A stretch of DNA of 64,000 nt from Streptomyces sp. NBC_00582 (GTDB lineage Bacteria > Actinomycetota > Actinomycetes > Streptomycetales > Streptomycetaceae): contig NZ_CP107772.1 of the NCBI RefSeq assembly GCF_036345155.1, forward strand, positions 930,001-994,000. The letters are read 5' to 3'. Each line of letters starts with the position of its first letter. The stretch's first letter is position 1. This document shows positions 1-8,627 of this stretch, one piece after another. Position numbers and translations under genes: made by a program. The notes under the pieces are model-generated. The model worked only from the letters and a program-made list of their open reading frames with translations, did not search any database and was not told the DNA's origin.

Positions 1-1161
1 GATCTGATGGTGACCGTCCCCGACCTCGGCTGGGGCAGCGTCATCGGCAACTCCCTCGACTGCGGGATCACCTACCAGCCCTACGGCGCCGACTTCATGG
101 CTCCGTGCGGGATGGAAGTCGTGCTGGCCAACGGCGAGTTGCTGCGTACGGGCATGGGTGCCATCCCGGACAACAAGTCCTGGCACACCTACAAGCGCGG
201 CCTCGGACCGGTGCTCGACGGCCTGTTCGTGCAGTCCAACTTCGGCATCGTGACGCGGATGGGCTACTGGCTGATGCCGCGCCCGGAGGCGTACGCCCCG
301 TTCTTCCTGACGGTGCCGCGGGACGAGCACCTGGAGCAGGCTGTCGACATCATCCGCCGGCTCCGCCTCGACGGCACGCTGCGCGGGGTACCGAGCATGT
401 ACAACACCGTGACGCTGGCGGCCCAGTTCCCCGACGTGATGGGCCGCTTCGCGGGCGCCGACGGCGCCTTCAGCGAGGAGACCCTGAACGAGATGGCCGA
501 CGCCACCGGGCTGGGCCGGTGGGCGCTGCGCGGGGCGCTGTGGGGGGACGGCCCCGTCGTGGAGCACCAGTTGGCGAAGATCCGCGCGGCGTGGAGCGAG
601 GTTCCCGGCGGCCAGATGCTCTTCGAGCGGACGTACGGGCCGCAGGAGTACGACGAGATCCGTTCGATCCCCGACAAGTGCCAGGGGGGTCTGCCCGGGC
701 TCGATCTGCTCGACGCCATTCCGGAGGGGGTCGCCCATATCGGCTTCTCGCCCGCGATCCCCCTGGTCGGCAGCGATGTGCGGGAGGTCGTCGACCTCTT
801 CGACCGGATCGTCAGGGAGCAGGTCGGGGTCAATGTGGCCGGCGGGCTGCTGATCATCAACGAGCGGACGGCGCTGTACGTCACCGGGCTCAACTACGAC
901 TACCGGGACGCGGAGCAGTGCCGTCGGGCCTACGACGCGCTGAAGGTGCTCGTGGCGGAGGCGGGGCGGCGTGGGTACGGCGAGTACCGCGCGCACCTGG
1001 ACTTCATGGACCTGGCGTCCGCGCAGTACTCCTTCAACGACCACGCCTACCGCCGGTTCTGCGAGACGATCAAGGACGCGGTGGATCCGAACGGCATCCT
1101 GTCGCCGGGCCGACACGGGATCTGGCCGGAGAAGCTGCGGCATCTCGCGGACCGCGACTGA
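1..1161 (+). CDS. Vanillyl-alcohol-oxidase-type FAD oxidoreductase, 5'-truncated by window edge
   Basis: Flavoprotein oxidase/dehydrogenase of the VAO/4-cresol dehydrogenase/eugenol oxidase group, expected to oxidise the para side chain of a phenol. The frame is open from base 1, and the first residues align with roughly residue 150 of the full-length paralogue at 2068-3666, so about 150 N-terminal residues, including part of the FAD-binding domain, lie outside the window. Visible signatures are PDLGWGSVIGNSLD (FAD-domain glycine-rich stretch), the cap-domain region, and the C-terminal DPNGILSPGRHGIWP motif typical of VAO enzymes. It ends just before a bidirectional terminator. Substrate cannot be read from sequence; family assignment is firm. 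Confidence 0.9.
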   Translation, partial: DLMVTVPDLGWGSVIGNSLDCGITYQPYGADFMAPCGMEVVLANGELLRTGMGAIPDNKSWHTYKRGLGPVLDGLFVQSNFGIVTRMGYWLMPRPEAYAPFFLTVPRDEHLEQAVDIIRRLRLDGTLRGVPSMYNTVTLAAQFPDVMGRFAGADGAFSEETLNEMADATGLGRWALRGALWGDGPVVEHQLAKIRAAWSEVPGGQMLFERTYGPQEYDEIRSIPDKCQGGLPGLDLLDAIPEGVAHIGFSPAIPLVGSDVREVVDLFDRIVREQVGVNVAGGLLIINERTALYVTGLNYDYRDAEQCRRAYDALKVLVAEAGRRGYGEYRAHLDFMDLASAQYSFNDHAYRRFCETIKDAVDPNGILSPGRHGIWPEKLRHLADRD

Positions 1162-1194
1162 CGTTCGTCACCGAGGTTCATGGCTGACGTGAAC

Positions 1195-1224
1195 GAGGCC
1201 CCGGCTCACTTGAGCCGGGGCCTC
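1195..1224. terminator. Bidirectional intrinsic-type terminator
   Basis: A perfect 13-bp inverted repeat (GAGGCCCCGGCTC, loop ACTT, GAGCCGGGGCCTC) sits between two convergent genes (stop at 1161 on plus, stop at 1244 on minus). A strong GC hairpin without a clear U-tract is the usual Streptomyces terminator form. Confidence 0.85.
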
Positions 1225-1243
1225 GGACGTGTTCTCGGTTCCT

Positions 1244-2071
1244 CTACGGCAGCGTCGCCGCCCGTTCGAACGCGGCCTCGATCCTCGCCGCTCGCTCGCC
1301 CACCATCGGATACCACTCCGGATGCGTGACGATGTGGGTCTCACCGCGGGCCAGGCCCGCCAGCACGATGTCGCCCACCTCCACCGGGTCCAGCCAGCGC
1401 AGCTTGGCCAGCTCCGGGTCGTCGGAGATGTCGTTCTGGACGAAGGCGCTGCTCGGCGCCCCCGCGGGCCTGGTGCGCAAGGACCGGGCGATGTTGCTGC
1501 GGACCGTTCCGGGTGCGAGGACCGCGGCGCCCACGGTGGAGTCCTCCCGTCGCAGCTCCTGCGCGAGCGCCTCGGTGAGGCCCATGATCGCGAACTTGGT
1601 CGTGGCGTACGCCCCGAGTCCGGGCATGTCGGCGACGAAGCCGCCCATGGAGGAGGTGTTGACGATGTACGCCGGCTCGCCGTGCTGCTTGAGGAGCGGC
1701 AGGAACGCGTGCACGCCGTGGATGACGCCGTCGAGGTTGACGTCGAGGATCCACTTCCAGTCCTCGATGGTCATGTCCGCGATGCGTGATTCCGGGGCCA
1801 CCCCGGCGTTGTTGAATACCAGATGCACCTTGCCGAACCGGTCGACGACCTGGTCGGCCAGCGCCCGCACGCTCGCGACGTCGGAGACGTCGGTGCGCAC
1901 TCCCACCGCCCCGATCTCCTCGGCCGCCGCGTCCAGCGGGCCCTGCTCGATGTCGGCGATCACCACGTGGGCGCCGCCCGCCACCAGCCGTTGGGCGATG
2001 CCCTTGCCGATTCCCGACGCACCGCCGGTGACGACGGCGACGAGGCCGCTCACTTCCTTGATCACGGTCAC
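1244..2071 (-). CDS. SDR-family NAD(P)-dependent oxidoreductase
   Basis: Classical short-chain dehydrogenase of 275 residues. Cofactor motif TGGASGIGKG is near the N-terminus, the NNAG motif follows, then a catalytic Ser (NTSSMGG) and YATTK with the Tyr/Lys pair. It probably oxidises the alcohol made by the upstream VAO-type oxidase or a related intermediate. The GTG start at 2071 overlaps the TGA of the VAO gene by 4 bp, so it is the last gene of a translationally coupled five-gene unit. An apparent longer open frame extends upstream, but it lies inside the VAO gene and is rejected. Confidence 0.88.
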   Translation of the reverse strand: MTVIKEVSGLVAVVTGGASGIGKGIAQRLVAGGAHVVIADIEQGPLDAAAEEIGAVGVRTDVSDVASVRALADQVVDRFGKVHLVFNNAGVAPESRIADMTIEDWKWILDVNLDGVIHGVHAFLPLLKQHGEPAYIVNTSSMGGFVADMPGLGAYATTKFAIMGLTEALAQELRREDSTVGAAVLAPGTVRSNIARSLRTRPAGAPSSAFVQNDISDDPELAKLRWLDPVEVGDIVLAGLARGETHIVTHPEWYPMVGERAARIEAAFERAATLP

Positions 2072-3666
2072 TGGCCGGCCTTTCCGTCGATCGCGCCGAC
2101 CGCCCGGTAGGCGGCGGGCCATACACCGTGCCGGCCCGGGGACAGGATCCCGTTCGGATCCACCGCGTCCTTGATCCGCTCGACGAAGCGGCGGTACGCG
2201 TGGTCGTTGAAGGAGTACTGGTCGGCCGCGAGGTCCATGAAGTCCAGGTGCGCGCGGTATTCGCCGTATCCGAGCGCCCCCACCTCGGTCACCAGCATCT
2301 TCGCGGTGTCCGCCGCCGCGCGTGCCTGCTTCTCGTCGCGTGTGTCGAAGCTGATGCTGCTGACGACGATGGCGCTGCGGTCGTTGATGGGGAAGATCGC
2401 GCAGACGAAGTTCGTTCCCGCCCGGTCGGTGACCAGCCGATGGATCACGTCCACGACGCGGCGCACCTCGCCGCCGGTGAGCGGAACCACCGGCGAGAAG
2501 CCGATGTGACCGACGAACTCCGGAACGACCTCCATCAGGTCCATGCTCGGGATGCCGGCCTGGACCTTCTCCATGAAGGTGTTCAGCTCGCCCCACTCGT
2601 GACGCAGGTAGGTGCGGTCGTGGTCGACGCGTGAGCCCTCGATGGCCGACCACGCCTCACGGATGCGCCGCAGCTGATGTTCGACGACGGGGCCGTCTCC
2701 CCACAGCGCGGTGCGCAGTCCCCAGCGTCCGATGCCGGTGCGCGCGGCGAGGCCGTCCAGGGCCTCCTCGCTCGCCGGTCCCTCGGCGCCCATGAACTCC
2801 CCCAGCAGTTCGGGGAACTGGGCCGCCATGGTGATGGTGTTCTGCAGGTTCGGCACCCCGCGGATCACTCCGTCGAGGCGGAGGTCACGGATGATGTCGA
2901 CGGCCCGGGCGAGCTGGTCGTCCCGGGGAATGGTCAGGTAGAGCGGCGCGTACGCCTCCGGGCGGCGCTGGAGCCACACGCCCGCGCGCGTCACGATGCC
3001 GTAGTTGGACTGGATGAACAGCGGGTCGAGGACAGGGCCGAGGCCCCGCTGGTAGACGTGCCAGGACGGGTTGCCGGGGATGGCTCCCATGCCGGTGCGC
3101 AGCAGTTCCCCGTCGGCGAGGACGACCTCCATCCCGCAGAGCTTCTGGAAGTCCGAGCCGTTCGGGCCGTAGGTGACCCCGTTGTCCAGGGAGTTGCCGA
3201 TGACGCTCCCCCAGCCGAGGTCGGGGATCGAGCACCACAGGTCGCCGTTGCCGGAGGCCTCCAGCGCGTCGTAGAGGTCGAACCAGCGCACTCCGGGCTC
3301 CACGACGGCGTACGCCAGTTCGCGGTTGATCTCCAGGACCCGGTTCATCCGGCGGAAGCTGATCAGCAGGGAGCCTCGGACGCGGGGCGACGGGCCGCCG
3401 TAGCCGTTGTTGCGGCCCTGGGAGGAGGTCCACACGGGGATCCGGTACGCGTTCGCGATCCGTACGACCTCGCGCACCTGATCGGTGGAGGTGGGGAAGA
3501 CGACGGCGGAGGAGTCGTAGGTGCGGTCGCCCTGGAACCAGTACGGGTCGCGGTAGGTGTCGCGTTCGGCGTCGGTCAGCAGGACGGCGTCCGCGCCGAC
3601 CACCTCGGTCAGGCGGCGCACCGCCTCCTCCGGCAGGTCCGTGTGCTCCTGTGTGGTCGTCCTCAC
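2068..3666 (-). CDS. Vanillyl-alcohol-oxidase-type FAD oxidoreductase, full length
   Basis: Full-length (532 aa) flavoprotein of the VAO/PCMH family, predicted to oxidise or dehydrogenate 4-alkylphenols, 4-hydroxybenzyl alcohols or allylphenols. The N-terminal FAD-binding PCMH-type domain carries VWTSSQGRNNGYGG and PDLGWGSVIGNSLDNG. The C-terminal substrate/cap domain ends in DPNGILSPGRHGVWP. The start is set at the GTG at 3666 because it forms a 4-bp GTGA overlap with the upstream hydrolase stop; the open frame continues further but inside that gene. It is a diverged paralogue of the truncated gene at 1-1161, similar along its whole length. The covalent-FAD residue could not be placed by eye. 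Confidence 0.9.
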   Translation of the reverse strand: MRTTTQEHTDLPEEAVRRLTEVVGADAVLLTDAERDTYRDPYWFQGDRTYDSSAVVFPTSTDQVREVVRIANAYRIPVWTSSQGRNNGYGGPSPRVRGSLLISFRRMNRVLEINRELAYAVVEPGVRWFDLYDALEASGNGDLWCSIPDLGWGSVIGNSLDNGVTYGPNGSDFQKLCGMEVVLADGELLRTGMGAIPGNPSWHVYQRGLGPVLDPLFIQSNYGIVTRAGVWLQRRPEAYAPLYLTIPRDDQLARAVDIIRDLRLDGVIRGVPNLQNTITMAAQFPELLGEFMGAEGPASEEALDGLAARTGIGRWGLRTALWGDGPVVEHQLRRIREAWSAIEGSRVDHDRTYLRHEWGELNTFMEKVQAGIPSMDLMEVVPEFVGHIGFSPVVPLTGGEVRRVVDVIHRLVTDRAGTNFVCAIFPINDRSAIVVSSISFDTRDEKQARAAADTAKMLVTEVGALGYGEYRAHLDFMDLAADQYSFNDHAYRRFVERIKDAVDPNGILSPGRHGVWPAAYRAVGAIDGKAGQ

Positions 3667-4670
3667 CGCGCTGCCTCCAGCCCGTCGAGCCATCCGATGA
3701 CCGGCTTGACCGTGTCGGAGGAGTTGGCCTCAAGGATCAGCCCGTGGCCGTTGCCGACGATGCCGGCGTCCTCCAGGGCGAGCTGTTCGGCGTCCGCGCC
3801 CACGTCGCACAGGAACTCGACCAGCGGCGGGGACTGGGCCGCGCTACCGGACGCGCTGCCCGTGACGACGGCGATCGGAGTGCCGCTGAGACCGGGTATG
3901 CGGTGGCCGGCGGGGTCGGCTTTCAGCTGCTGCGGGGAGTCGATCGCCGGTTCGGTCGTGAGTGGGGCGTAGGTCAGGCCGTACGTGATCTCGCCCAGGC
4001 CGGGGAAGTCGGCGAACGGCGGCCCCATCGGCTCGATCGCGACGATCGCCGCCACCAGGTCGGGCCGCCGGTTCGCGGCCAGCCAGCCGCCCGGGCCGCC
4101 GGCGGAGTGGGTGATCAGCACCGCCGGGCCGATCCGGTCGAGGAGCGCGGCGAGCCGTTCGCCGTCGAGCCGCTGCCCTTCGGCGAAGTCGGCCAGGAAG
4201 AAGCCCATCGCCGAGGTGAGCTGCTGGAACTCCACACCTTCGAACGTGCGGTCCCAGGGCCACTGGGTCTGCGCGTCCGCGGCCTCGGGGGGCGCGAACA
4301 GGAAGCTCGCGAACTCCAGCGGCAGCGGCGGGGCCACCGGGCCCAGCGCCTCCGGGTGGTGCGGCGAACGGCCGTGGCCGGGTCGGTCGACGACGTACAC
4401 GGCGTACCCGGCGCGCACGAAATCGTACGCCCAGCCCTGCCGGCCGTCCGGGGTCCCGAGCCAGTCGGTGCCCTGTCCGCCGCCGCCGTGGACGAGGACG
4501 AGGGGGTGGGGGCGGGTGACCTCGGGCGGCGCGAGCCACTCGACGTAGAGCGGTCCGCGCGGGACGGTGCCGTGCGGGGTGGGGATCTGTTCGCCCGGGA
4601 TCCAGAAGAAGCCGGTGCGGATCGTGATCGGCTCGACCCGGTCGTCGAGATGGGGCGGTGTGTCGGTCAT
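3663..4670 (-). CDS. Alpha/beta hydrolase, esterase-713-like
   Basis: Hydrolase of 335 residues with the alpha/beta fold. The oxyanion region is LVLVHGGGGQGTDWL, followed by GYAVYVVDRPGHGRSP, both characteristic of the bacterial Esterase 713-like group. The nucleophile Ser lies in THSAGGPGG and the catalytic His in GNGHGLILE near the C-terminus. It probably cleaves an ester or lactone of the aromatic pathway. The ATG at 4670 has a GGACC-type upstream region and gives the family length; a further upstream ATG would add an unconserved leader. It sits between the flavin monooxygenase and the VAO oxidase. Confidence 0.8.
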   Translation of the reverse strand: MTDTPPHLDDRVEPITIRTGFFWIPGEQIPTPHGTVPRGPLYVEWLAPPEVTRPHPLVLVHGGGGQGTDWLGTPDGRQGWAYDFVRAGYAVYVVDRPGHGRSPHHPEALGPVAPPLPLEFASFLFAPPEAADAQTQWPWDRTFEGVEFQQLTSAMGFFLADFAEGQRLDGERLAALLDRIGPAVLITHSAGGPGGWLAANRRPDLVAAIVAIEPMGPPFADFPGLGEITYGLTYAPLTTEPAIDSPQQLKADPAGHRIPGLSGTPIAVVTGSASGSAAQSPPLVEFLCDVGADAEQLALEDAGIVGNGHGLILEANSSDTVKPVIGWLDGLEAAR

Positions 4671-4719
4671 GCTCGGTCCTGTCTCACGGCGGCCCAACAG
4701 GGAGAAGAGGAGGCGGAAG

Positions 4720-5961
4720 TCAGCGGGCCTCGGGCGGCGGGATCTCCAGGAGCAGGTTGGCGGTGTTGCGGAACGCCTGCTCGCGCAGCATCGGGTTGCG
4801 GTGGGTGAGGAGCGAGCTCATGTCGCGGAAGATCCGGTCGAACCGCTCGCCCTGACGCATGGAGCCGGAGCCGACGACGCGCAGCAGGTCGTGTTCGAGC
4901 GTCTCCCAGAGCTGGATGATGATCTCCCGGACCACGCAGGCCAGACTCCAGTCGTCCACGAAGGTGTACTCGCGGCTGCCGTCGACCGTGCCCCGGCAGT
5001 ACTCGGCGTGCTGGGCGATGACGCCGTCCAGCGCCAGTTCGGCGGTCCTGATCTTCGTCCAGGCCGCGCCGTAGTGCCGCTGGTAGTCCACGTCGTACAG
5101 GCGGAGCTGGACGGGCGGGAGCGGGGTCTTGCGGGTGCGCATGAGGCGTTCGAACTCGTCGAGGGCGTGGTACAGCCCGCCCACGGCCAGACTGGCCAGG
5201 GAGACGGTGAAGGTGAGCAGCCCGCGTCCGGCGTACATCGGGTTGCCGTGCAGCTGGGAGCCGACCGTGCCGTCCTTGACCGGGATGTCGATCATGTTGG
5301 CGTCCTCGACGACCAGTTCGGCCTCGACGAAGGCGTCGGTGAAGCGGATGCTCTCCGAGCCGGTGGCCTTGAGGCCCGTCGACTCGCCCCAGTTGTGCAG
5401 GCGCTCGAAGCTCTCCCTGGGTGCGAGGAACATGCCCATCACCGGGGCGGAGCCGTCCTCCTGCTCGACCATGCACTGGCCGAGGTACCAGGTGGAGTGG
5501 GGGATGCCGGAGCAGTAGTCCACGACGCCGTTGAGCACGTATCCGCCGTCGGTCCTCTTCGCCCTGACCGTCGGCGCGGACACCGAAGCGGCCCGGAAGT
5601 CGTGGTCGCCGAACGCCCGGTCCTGGACCTCCTTCGGGTACCAGGAAGCGACGTGGAGGGCGTGGTTCGCGGCCAGTGCGAAGCACCAGGCGCTGCCCAT
5701 GTCACCGCGGGCGAGTTCCTTGCAGACCGCGAAGAACGTCCGGGGCGAGACCTCGAGCCCGCCGTACGTCTTCGGGACGAACATGTCGTAGAAGCCGTTC
5801 GCGACGAACTGCTCGTGGAGGTCGTCGGGGAGGTGGGTCAGCCGCTCCGCCTCCTCCTGGCGGGCAAGCAGCTCCTCGCGCATGGCCCGGGCCCGTCCGA
5901 CGAGCTCCTCCTCCGAGGGCGCGGCCAGGCCGGGCTGTGCGGCGACGTGTGCTGTGGTCAT
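4720..5961 (-). CDS. Flavin-dependent monooxygenase oxygenase component, acyl-CoA dehydrogenase fold (HsaA/HpaH-like)
   Basis: Protein of 413 aa with the acyl-CoA dehydrogenase fold used by two-component aromatic hydroxylases such as HsaA and the C2 oxygenase of 4-hydroxyphenylacetate hydroxylase. Family marks are an N-terminal helical domain (DLHEQFVANGFYDMFVPKTYGG), the LARGDMGSAWCFALAANHA helix, a beta domain, and a C-terminal helix bundle ending in RNTANLLLEI. It should use reduced flavin delivered by the reductase encoded 29 bp upstream on the same strand (5991-7157). GGAG lies 5 nt before the ATG. A second, diverged copy is transcribed divergently at 7355-8590. True acyl-CoA dehydrogenase activity is unlikely given the context. 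Confidence 0.82.
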   Translation of the reverse strand: MTTAHVAAQPGLAAPSEEELVGRARAMREELLARQEEAERLTHLPDDLHEQFVANGFYDMFVPKTYGGLEVSPRTFFAVCKELARGDMGSAWCFALAANHALHVASWYPKEVQDRAFGDHDFRAASVSAPTVRAKRTDGGYVLNGVVDYCSGIPHSTWYLGQCMVEQEDGSAPVMGMFLAPRESFERLHNWGESTGLKATGSESIRFTDAFVEAELVVEDANMIDIPVKDGTVGSQLHGNPMYAGRGLLTFTVSLASLAVGGLYHALDEFERLMRTRKTPLPPVQLRLYDVDYQRHYGAAWTKIRTAELALDGVIAQHAEYCRGTVDGSREYTFVDDWSLACVVREIIIQLWETLEHDLLRVVGSGSMRQGERFDRIFRDMSSLLTHRNPMLREQAFRNTANLLLEIPPPEAR

Positions 5962-5990
5962 CGAATCTCCTAAGCGGGGCGTGGCCGTGG

Positions 5991-7157
5991 TCAGACGACG
6001 GGGTTCGCGTCGGCGGCGCGGCGAAGCTGGTCCTCGCGGCGCATCTCCAGCGGGCGCCGGGCGTGTTGCCGCAGGACGGCGGAGACCTGGGCCAGGTCGC
6101 CGGCCTCGTATCCCTCGACGAGCCGGCGGTGGTCGTCGAGGAGGGAGCTGGAGGCGTAGCTCGCCGTGTCGAGCGCGCGCAGGTTGAGGCCCGGCAGGCA
6201 GAGGCGGCGGTAGGTGTCGAGCAGGATCGTGGATCCGGCGAGTTCGACCATGTACTCGTGGAAGCGCTCGTTGGCGCGCACCCAGCCCTCGGGGTCGGTG
6301 AACCGGCCGTCCTTGACGAAGCCGAGGGTGTTCTCCATCAGCTCGCGCAGCCGGGCCAGCTGGTCGGTGGTCACCTTGCCGACGGTCAGTTCCGCGACGC
6401 CCGTCTCGATGGCGAGCTTGGCCTTGTAGACCTCGTCGATGATCGAGTCGGGGACGGGTGCGATGAGGTACTCCCCCGCCTGGCGCCGGATGAGCCCCTC
6501 GTCGGCCAGGGCGGCCAGGGCGCGGTGGACGCGGCCCGCTTCCACGCCGAACTCCTCGGCCCAGCGCCCGGCGTCGATGACCTCCTCGACGTCACTGCCG
6601 GCGTCGAGGACGCGGGCGCGGACCTCGCGCAGGACGGTGGCCTCCGGCGCCGTCTGCATCCGGCCGAAGCGGCCGCGGAAGTAGGCGAGCGGATGGCCGG
6701 GGTACGACATCGCCTCCTCGACATGGGCGAGGAACACGTAGTGGGTGCCGGCCTCCACCTGCTCGGCGACCCGGCAGATCAGGTGGGCGATGGCGCCGAC
6801 CAGCAGCGGCGAGCCGTTCGAAGCGGTCTCGGTCGGCACCCCGTCGTACTTGTCCGCCACGCGGGAGGCGAAGCGCGTGGCCAGGTCGACGTGGTCCTCG
6901 GCGAGGACGTTCACCGCGAAGGCGGCGCTGTCGCGGACCGCCGCGGCGGTGGCCGAGTTCCGGTTGAGACAGATCAGCAGCATCGGCGGATCGTCGGTGA
7001 GGGAGCTGACCGCGCTCGCGGTACTGCCGTACCGGATGCCGCCGCTTTCCGTCGTGATGACGGTGACGCCGGTGGCGAACCGCCCGATGACGTCGCGGAA
7101 CTCCCGCGCGGTGACCGGACGGGAGCCGGACGGGGCGACGGATGACGGCGTGGACAT
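5991..7157 (-). CDS. Flavin reductase fused to a GntR/FCD regulator domain
   Basis: A 388-aa fusion. Residues about 18-170 are a flavin-reductase-like domain (FRDVIGRFATGVTVITT; later YFRGRFGRM) of the kind that feeds reduced flavin to two-component monooxygenases. Residues about 176-236 form a GntR-type winged helix (WAEEFGVEAGRVHRALAALADEGLI). Residues about 240-375 form an FCD all-helical ligand domain with candidate metal ligands His300, His343 and His366. The usual Asp of the D-x2-FH motif is Asn here. GAGGAG precedes the ATG at 7157. It leads the operon reaching 1244 and follows operator 7209-7221. The FCD part may sense the aromatic substrate and either gate flavin reduction or bind DNA. 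Confidence 0.85.
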   Translation of the reverse strand: MSTPSSVAPSGSRPVTAREFRDVIGRFATGVTVITTESGGIRYGSTASAVSSLTDDPPMLLICLNRNSATAAAVRDSAAFAVNVLAEDHVDLATRFASRVADKYDGVPTETASNGSPLLVGAIAHLICRVAEQVEAGTHYVFLAHVEEAMSYPGHPLAYFRGRFGRMQTAPEATVLREVRARVLDAGSDVEEVIDAGRWAEEFGVEAGRVHRALAALADEGLIRRQAGEYLIAPVPDSIIDEVYKAKLAIETGVAELTVGKVTTDQLARLRELMENTLGFVKDGRFTDPEGWVRANERFHEYMVELAGSTILLDTYRRLCLPGLNLRALDTASYASSSLLDDHRRLVEGYEAGDLAQVSAVLRQHARRPLEMRREDQLRRAADANPVV

Positions 7158-7208
7158 CACAACCAACTCCTCTGAAGTCCCGGAGCGGCACATGTGGGCC
7201 TGCGAGGG

Positions 7209-7221
7209 ACTGTATGACGAT
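7209..7221. promoter_or_regulatory. GntR/FCD-type operator A
   Basis: ACTGT-ATG-ACGAT matches the local consensus ATTGT-ATG-ACGAT found six times in this cluster. It lies about 50 bp upstream of the flavin-reductase fusion gene (minus strand) and should control the operon running from 7157 down to 1244. Confidence 0.7.
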
Positions 7222-7311
7222 CGCACAATGACGTAAAGAGGGAGGCGAGGGGCGGCCACCAGAGTCAATCTCCTGGTCGGCGATCCCATCTAGCGCCGTT
7301 CTCTGCATGCC

Positions 7312-7330
7312 TATAATATCGTCATACAAA
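7312..7330 (+). promoter_or_regulatory. -10 element abutting GntR/FCD-type operator B
   Basis: A perfect TATAAT at 7312-7317 is followed immediately by the operator ATCGT-CAT-ACAAA (7318-7330). The arrangement upstream of the ATG at 7355 suggests repressor binding over the start site of the second monooxygenase unit. No clear -35 is visible. Confidence 0.65.
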
Positions 7331-7354
7331 GTTCGGTGTCGAGAGGAGAGCCCG

Positions 7355-8590
7355 ATGAGCGCAAGCCTGTACGCCGCAGACTCCGCCCCCCAGCCTGCGG
7401 CGGAGGGCACGGTCGACCACCTTCTCGAGGTGGCGACGCGGCTCCGCCCGGTCCTGAGGGCCGCGCAGGCGGAGCACGAGGCGCTCGGTGGTTACTCGGA
7501 GGCGATCCACAAACAGCTGCTCGACGCCGGCTTCTACCGGATGCTCCACCCGAAGCGGTACGGCGGCCTCGAACTGCCGCTGGAGGACTTCCTCCGGGTG
7601 GCCGTGGAGATCTCACGCGGCGACCCGGGGGCCGGCTGGTCCTTCGTCCTCGGCGCCGGACACGCCTGGCACGTGGCCTCCTTCTTTCCCGAACAGGCCC
7701 AGGAGGAGCTGTTCGCGGAGGACCTCATCGCGCCGGGCCGCACCATCCCGCGTGGCCGGGCGGTCCGCACCGCGCACGGCTACCGGCTCTCCGGCACCTG
7801 GGACTACTGCTCGGGCTCGATGTGGAGCACCCACGCGATGCTCGTCGCCCATACCTTCACCGAGCGGGACGAGCCGCTCGGGCTGCGCGCGTACATCGTC
7901 CCGCGGTCCGACTACGAGATCCTCGACGACTGGGGCGGTGTCCTGGGCATGCGGGCCTCCAGTTCGAACTCGCTCCAGGTCACGGACGCGCTGGTCCCCG
8001 AACACCTCAGCGTGGTCTACGACTTCAAGGACCACACGCTGGGCGACACGGGCACCATCGGCTATCGGCTGCACCGCAACCCGATGTACCTGGGCCGCAC
8101 CCTCGCCTTCTTCAACTGCGAGCTCGTCGCCACCCAGATAGGCGCCGCCTGGGCGGCCTTCGACGCCTTCGACGAGCTCATGGCCACCCGACCGACGAGC
8201 TTCCCGCCGATGATGCCGCGCACCGACTCCGCCGAGTTCCATCGCTGGTACGGCAAAATGCTCGCCCAGATCGACGCCGGCGAGACTCTGCTGCTCGGCG
8301 CGATGCGCCAGTACACCGAGCTGGGACGGCGCTGGGAGCGCACTCGCCAGGAGTTCACGCCCGAGGAGGACGCCCGGCTGCGCGGCGTGATCCTGCAGGG
8401 GGCCCAGCTGGCGAACCAGGCCGTCGACCTGGCGTTCTCCACGGCCGGATCCAGCTCGGCACGGCTCGGGTCGCCCATGGAGAAGTACTACCGGGACGTC
8501 GCGATGTTCAAGACGCACATCGCCGCCAAGTGGGACGTCACCTACGGGTCGGTCTCACGCTTCCACTTCGGCCAGCCACTGACCTTCTGA
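7355..8590 (+). CDS. Second flavin-dependent monooxygenase oxygenase component, acyl-CoA dehydrogenase fold
   Basis: A 411-aa paralogue of the 4720-5961 product, with the same motif order: HKQLLDAGFYRMLHPKRYGG, ISRGDPGAGWSFVLGAGHAWH, GTWDYCSGSMWSTHAM and a C-terminal helix bundle ending near HFGQPLTF. It is predicted to hydroxylate the aromatic ring with reduced flavin supplied in trans by the divergent reductase fusion. AGAGGAG 6-7 nt upstream fixes the ATG at 7355 in preference to an ATG at 7307 that lies in the operator/-10 region. It is followed by a SnoaL-like gene in the same unit. Confidence 0.82.
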   Translation: MSASLYAADSAPQPAAEGTVDHLLEVATRLRPVLRAAQAEHEALGGYSEAIHKQLLDAGFYRMLHPKRYGGLELPLEDFLRVAVEISRGDPGAGWSFVLGAGHAWHVASFFPEQAQEELFAEDLIAPGRTIPRGRAVRTAHGYRLSGTWDYCSGSMWSTHAMLVAHTFTERDEPLGLRAYIVPRSDYEILDDWGGVLGMRASSSNSLQVTDALVPEHLSVVYDFKDHTLGDTGTIGYRLHRNPMYLGRTLAFFNCELVATQIGAAWAAFDAFDELMATRPTSFPPMMPRTDSAEFHRWYGKMLAQIDAGETLLLGAMRQYTELGRRWERTRQEFTPEEDARLRGVILQGAQLANQAVDLAFSTAGSSSARLGSPMEKYYRDVAMFKTHIAAKWDVTYGSVSRFHFGQPLTF

Positions 8591-8627
8591 GACCCACCTC
8601 GCCCTCCCTACCGAAGAGAGAACTCCC

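Noticed and set aside
2072..2653. N-terminal extension of the SDR at 1244-2071 across the VAO gene
   Set aside because: The extension lies antisense-frame inside a clear coding gene, and the GTG at 2071 forms a GTGA overlap and gives the family length.
1..3666. The two VAO-type genes as an assembly or sequencing duplication
   Set aside because: They lie on opposite strands and differ at many residues throughout, so they are true diverged paralogues.
4720..8590. The two acyl-CoA-dehydrogenase-fold genes as fatty-acid oxidation enzymes
   Set aside because: They neighbour a flavin reductase and aromatic genes, and the sequence resembles HsaA/HpaH-type oxygenases rather than true dehydrogenases.
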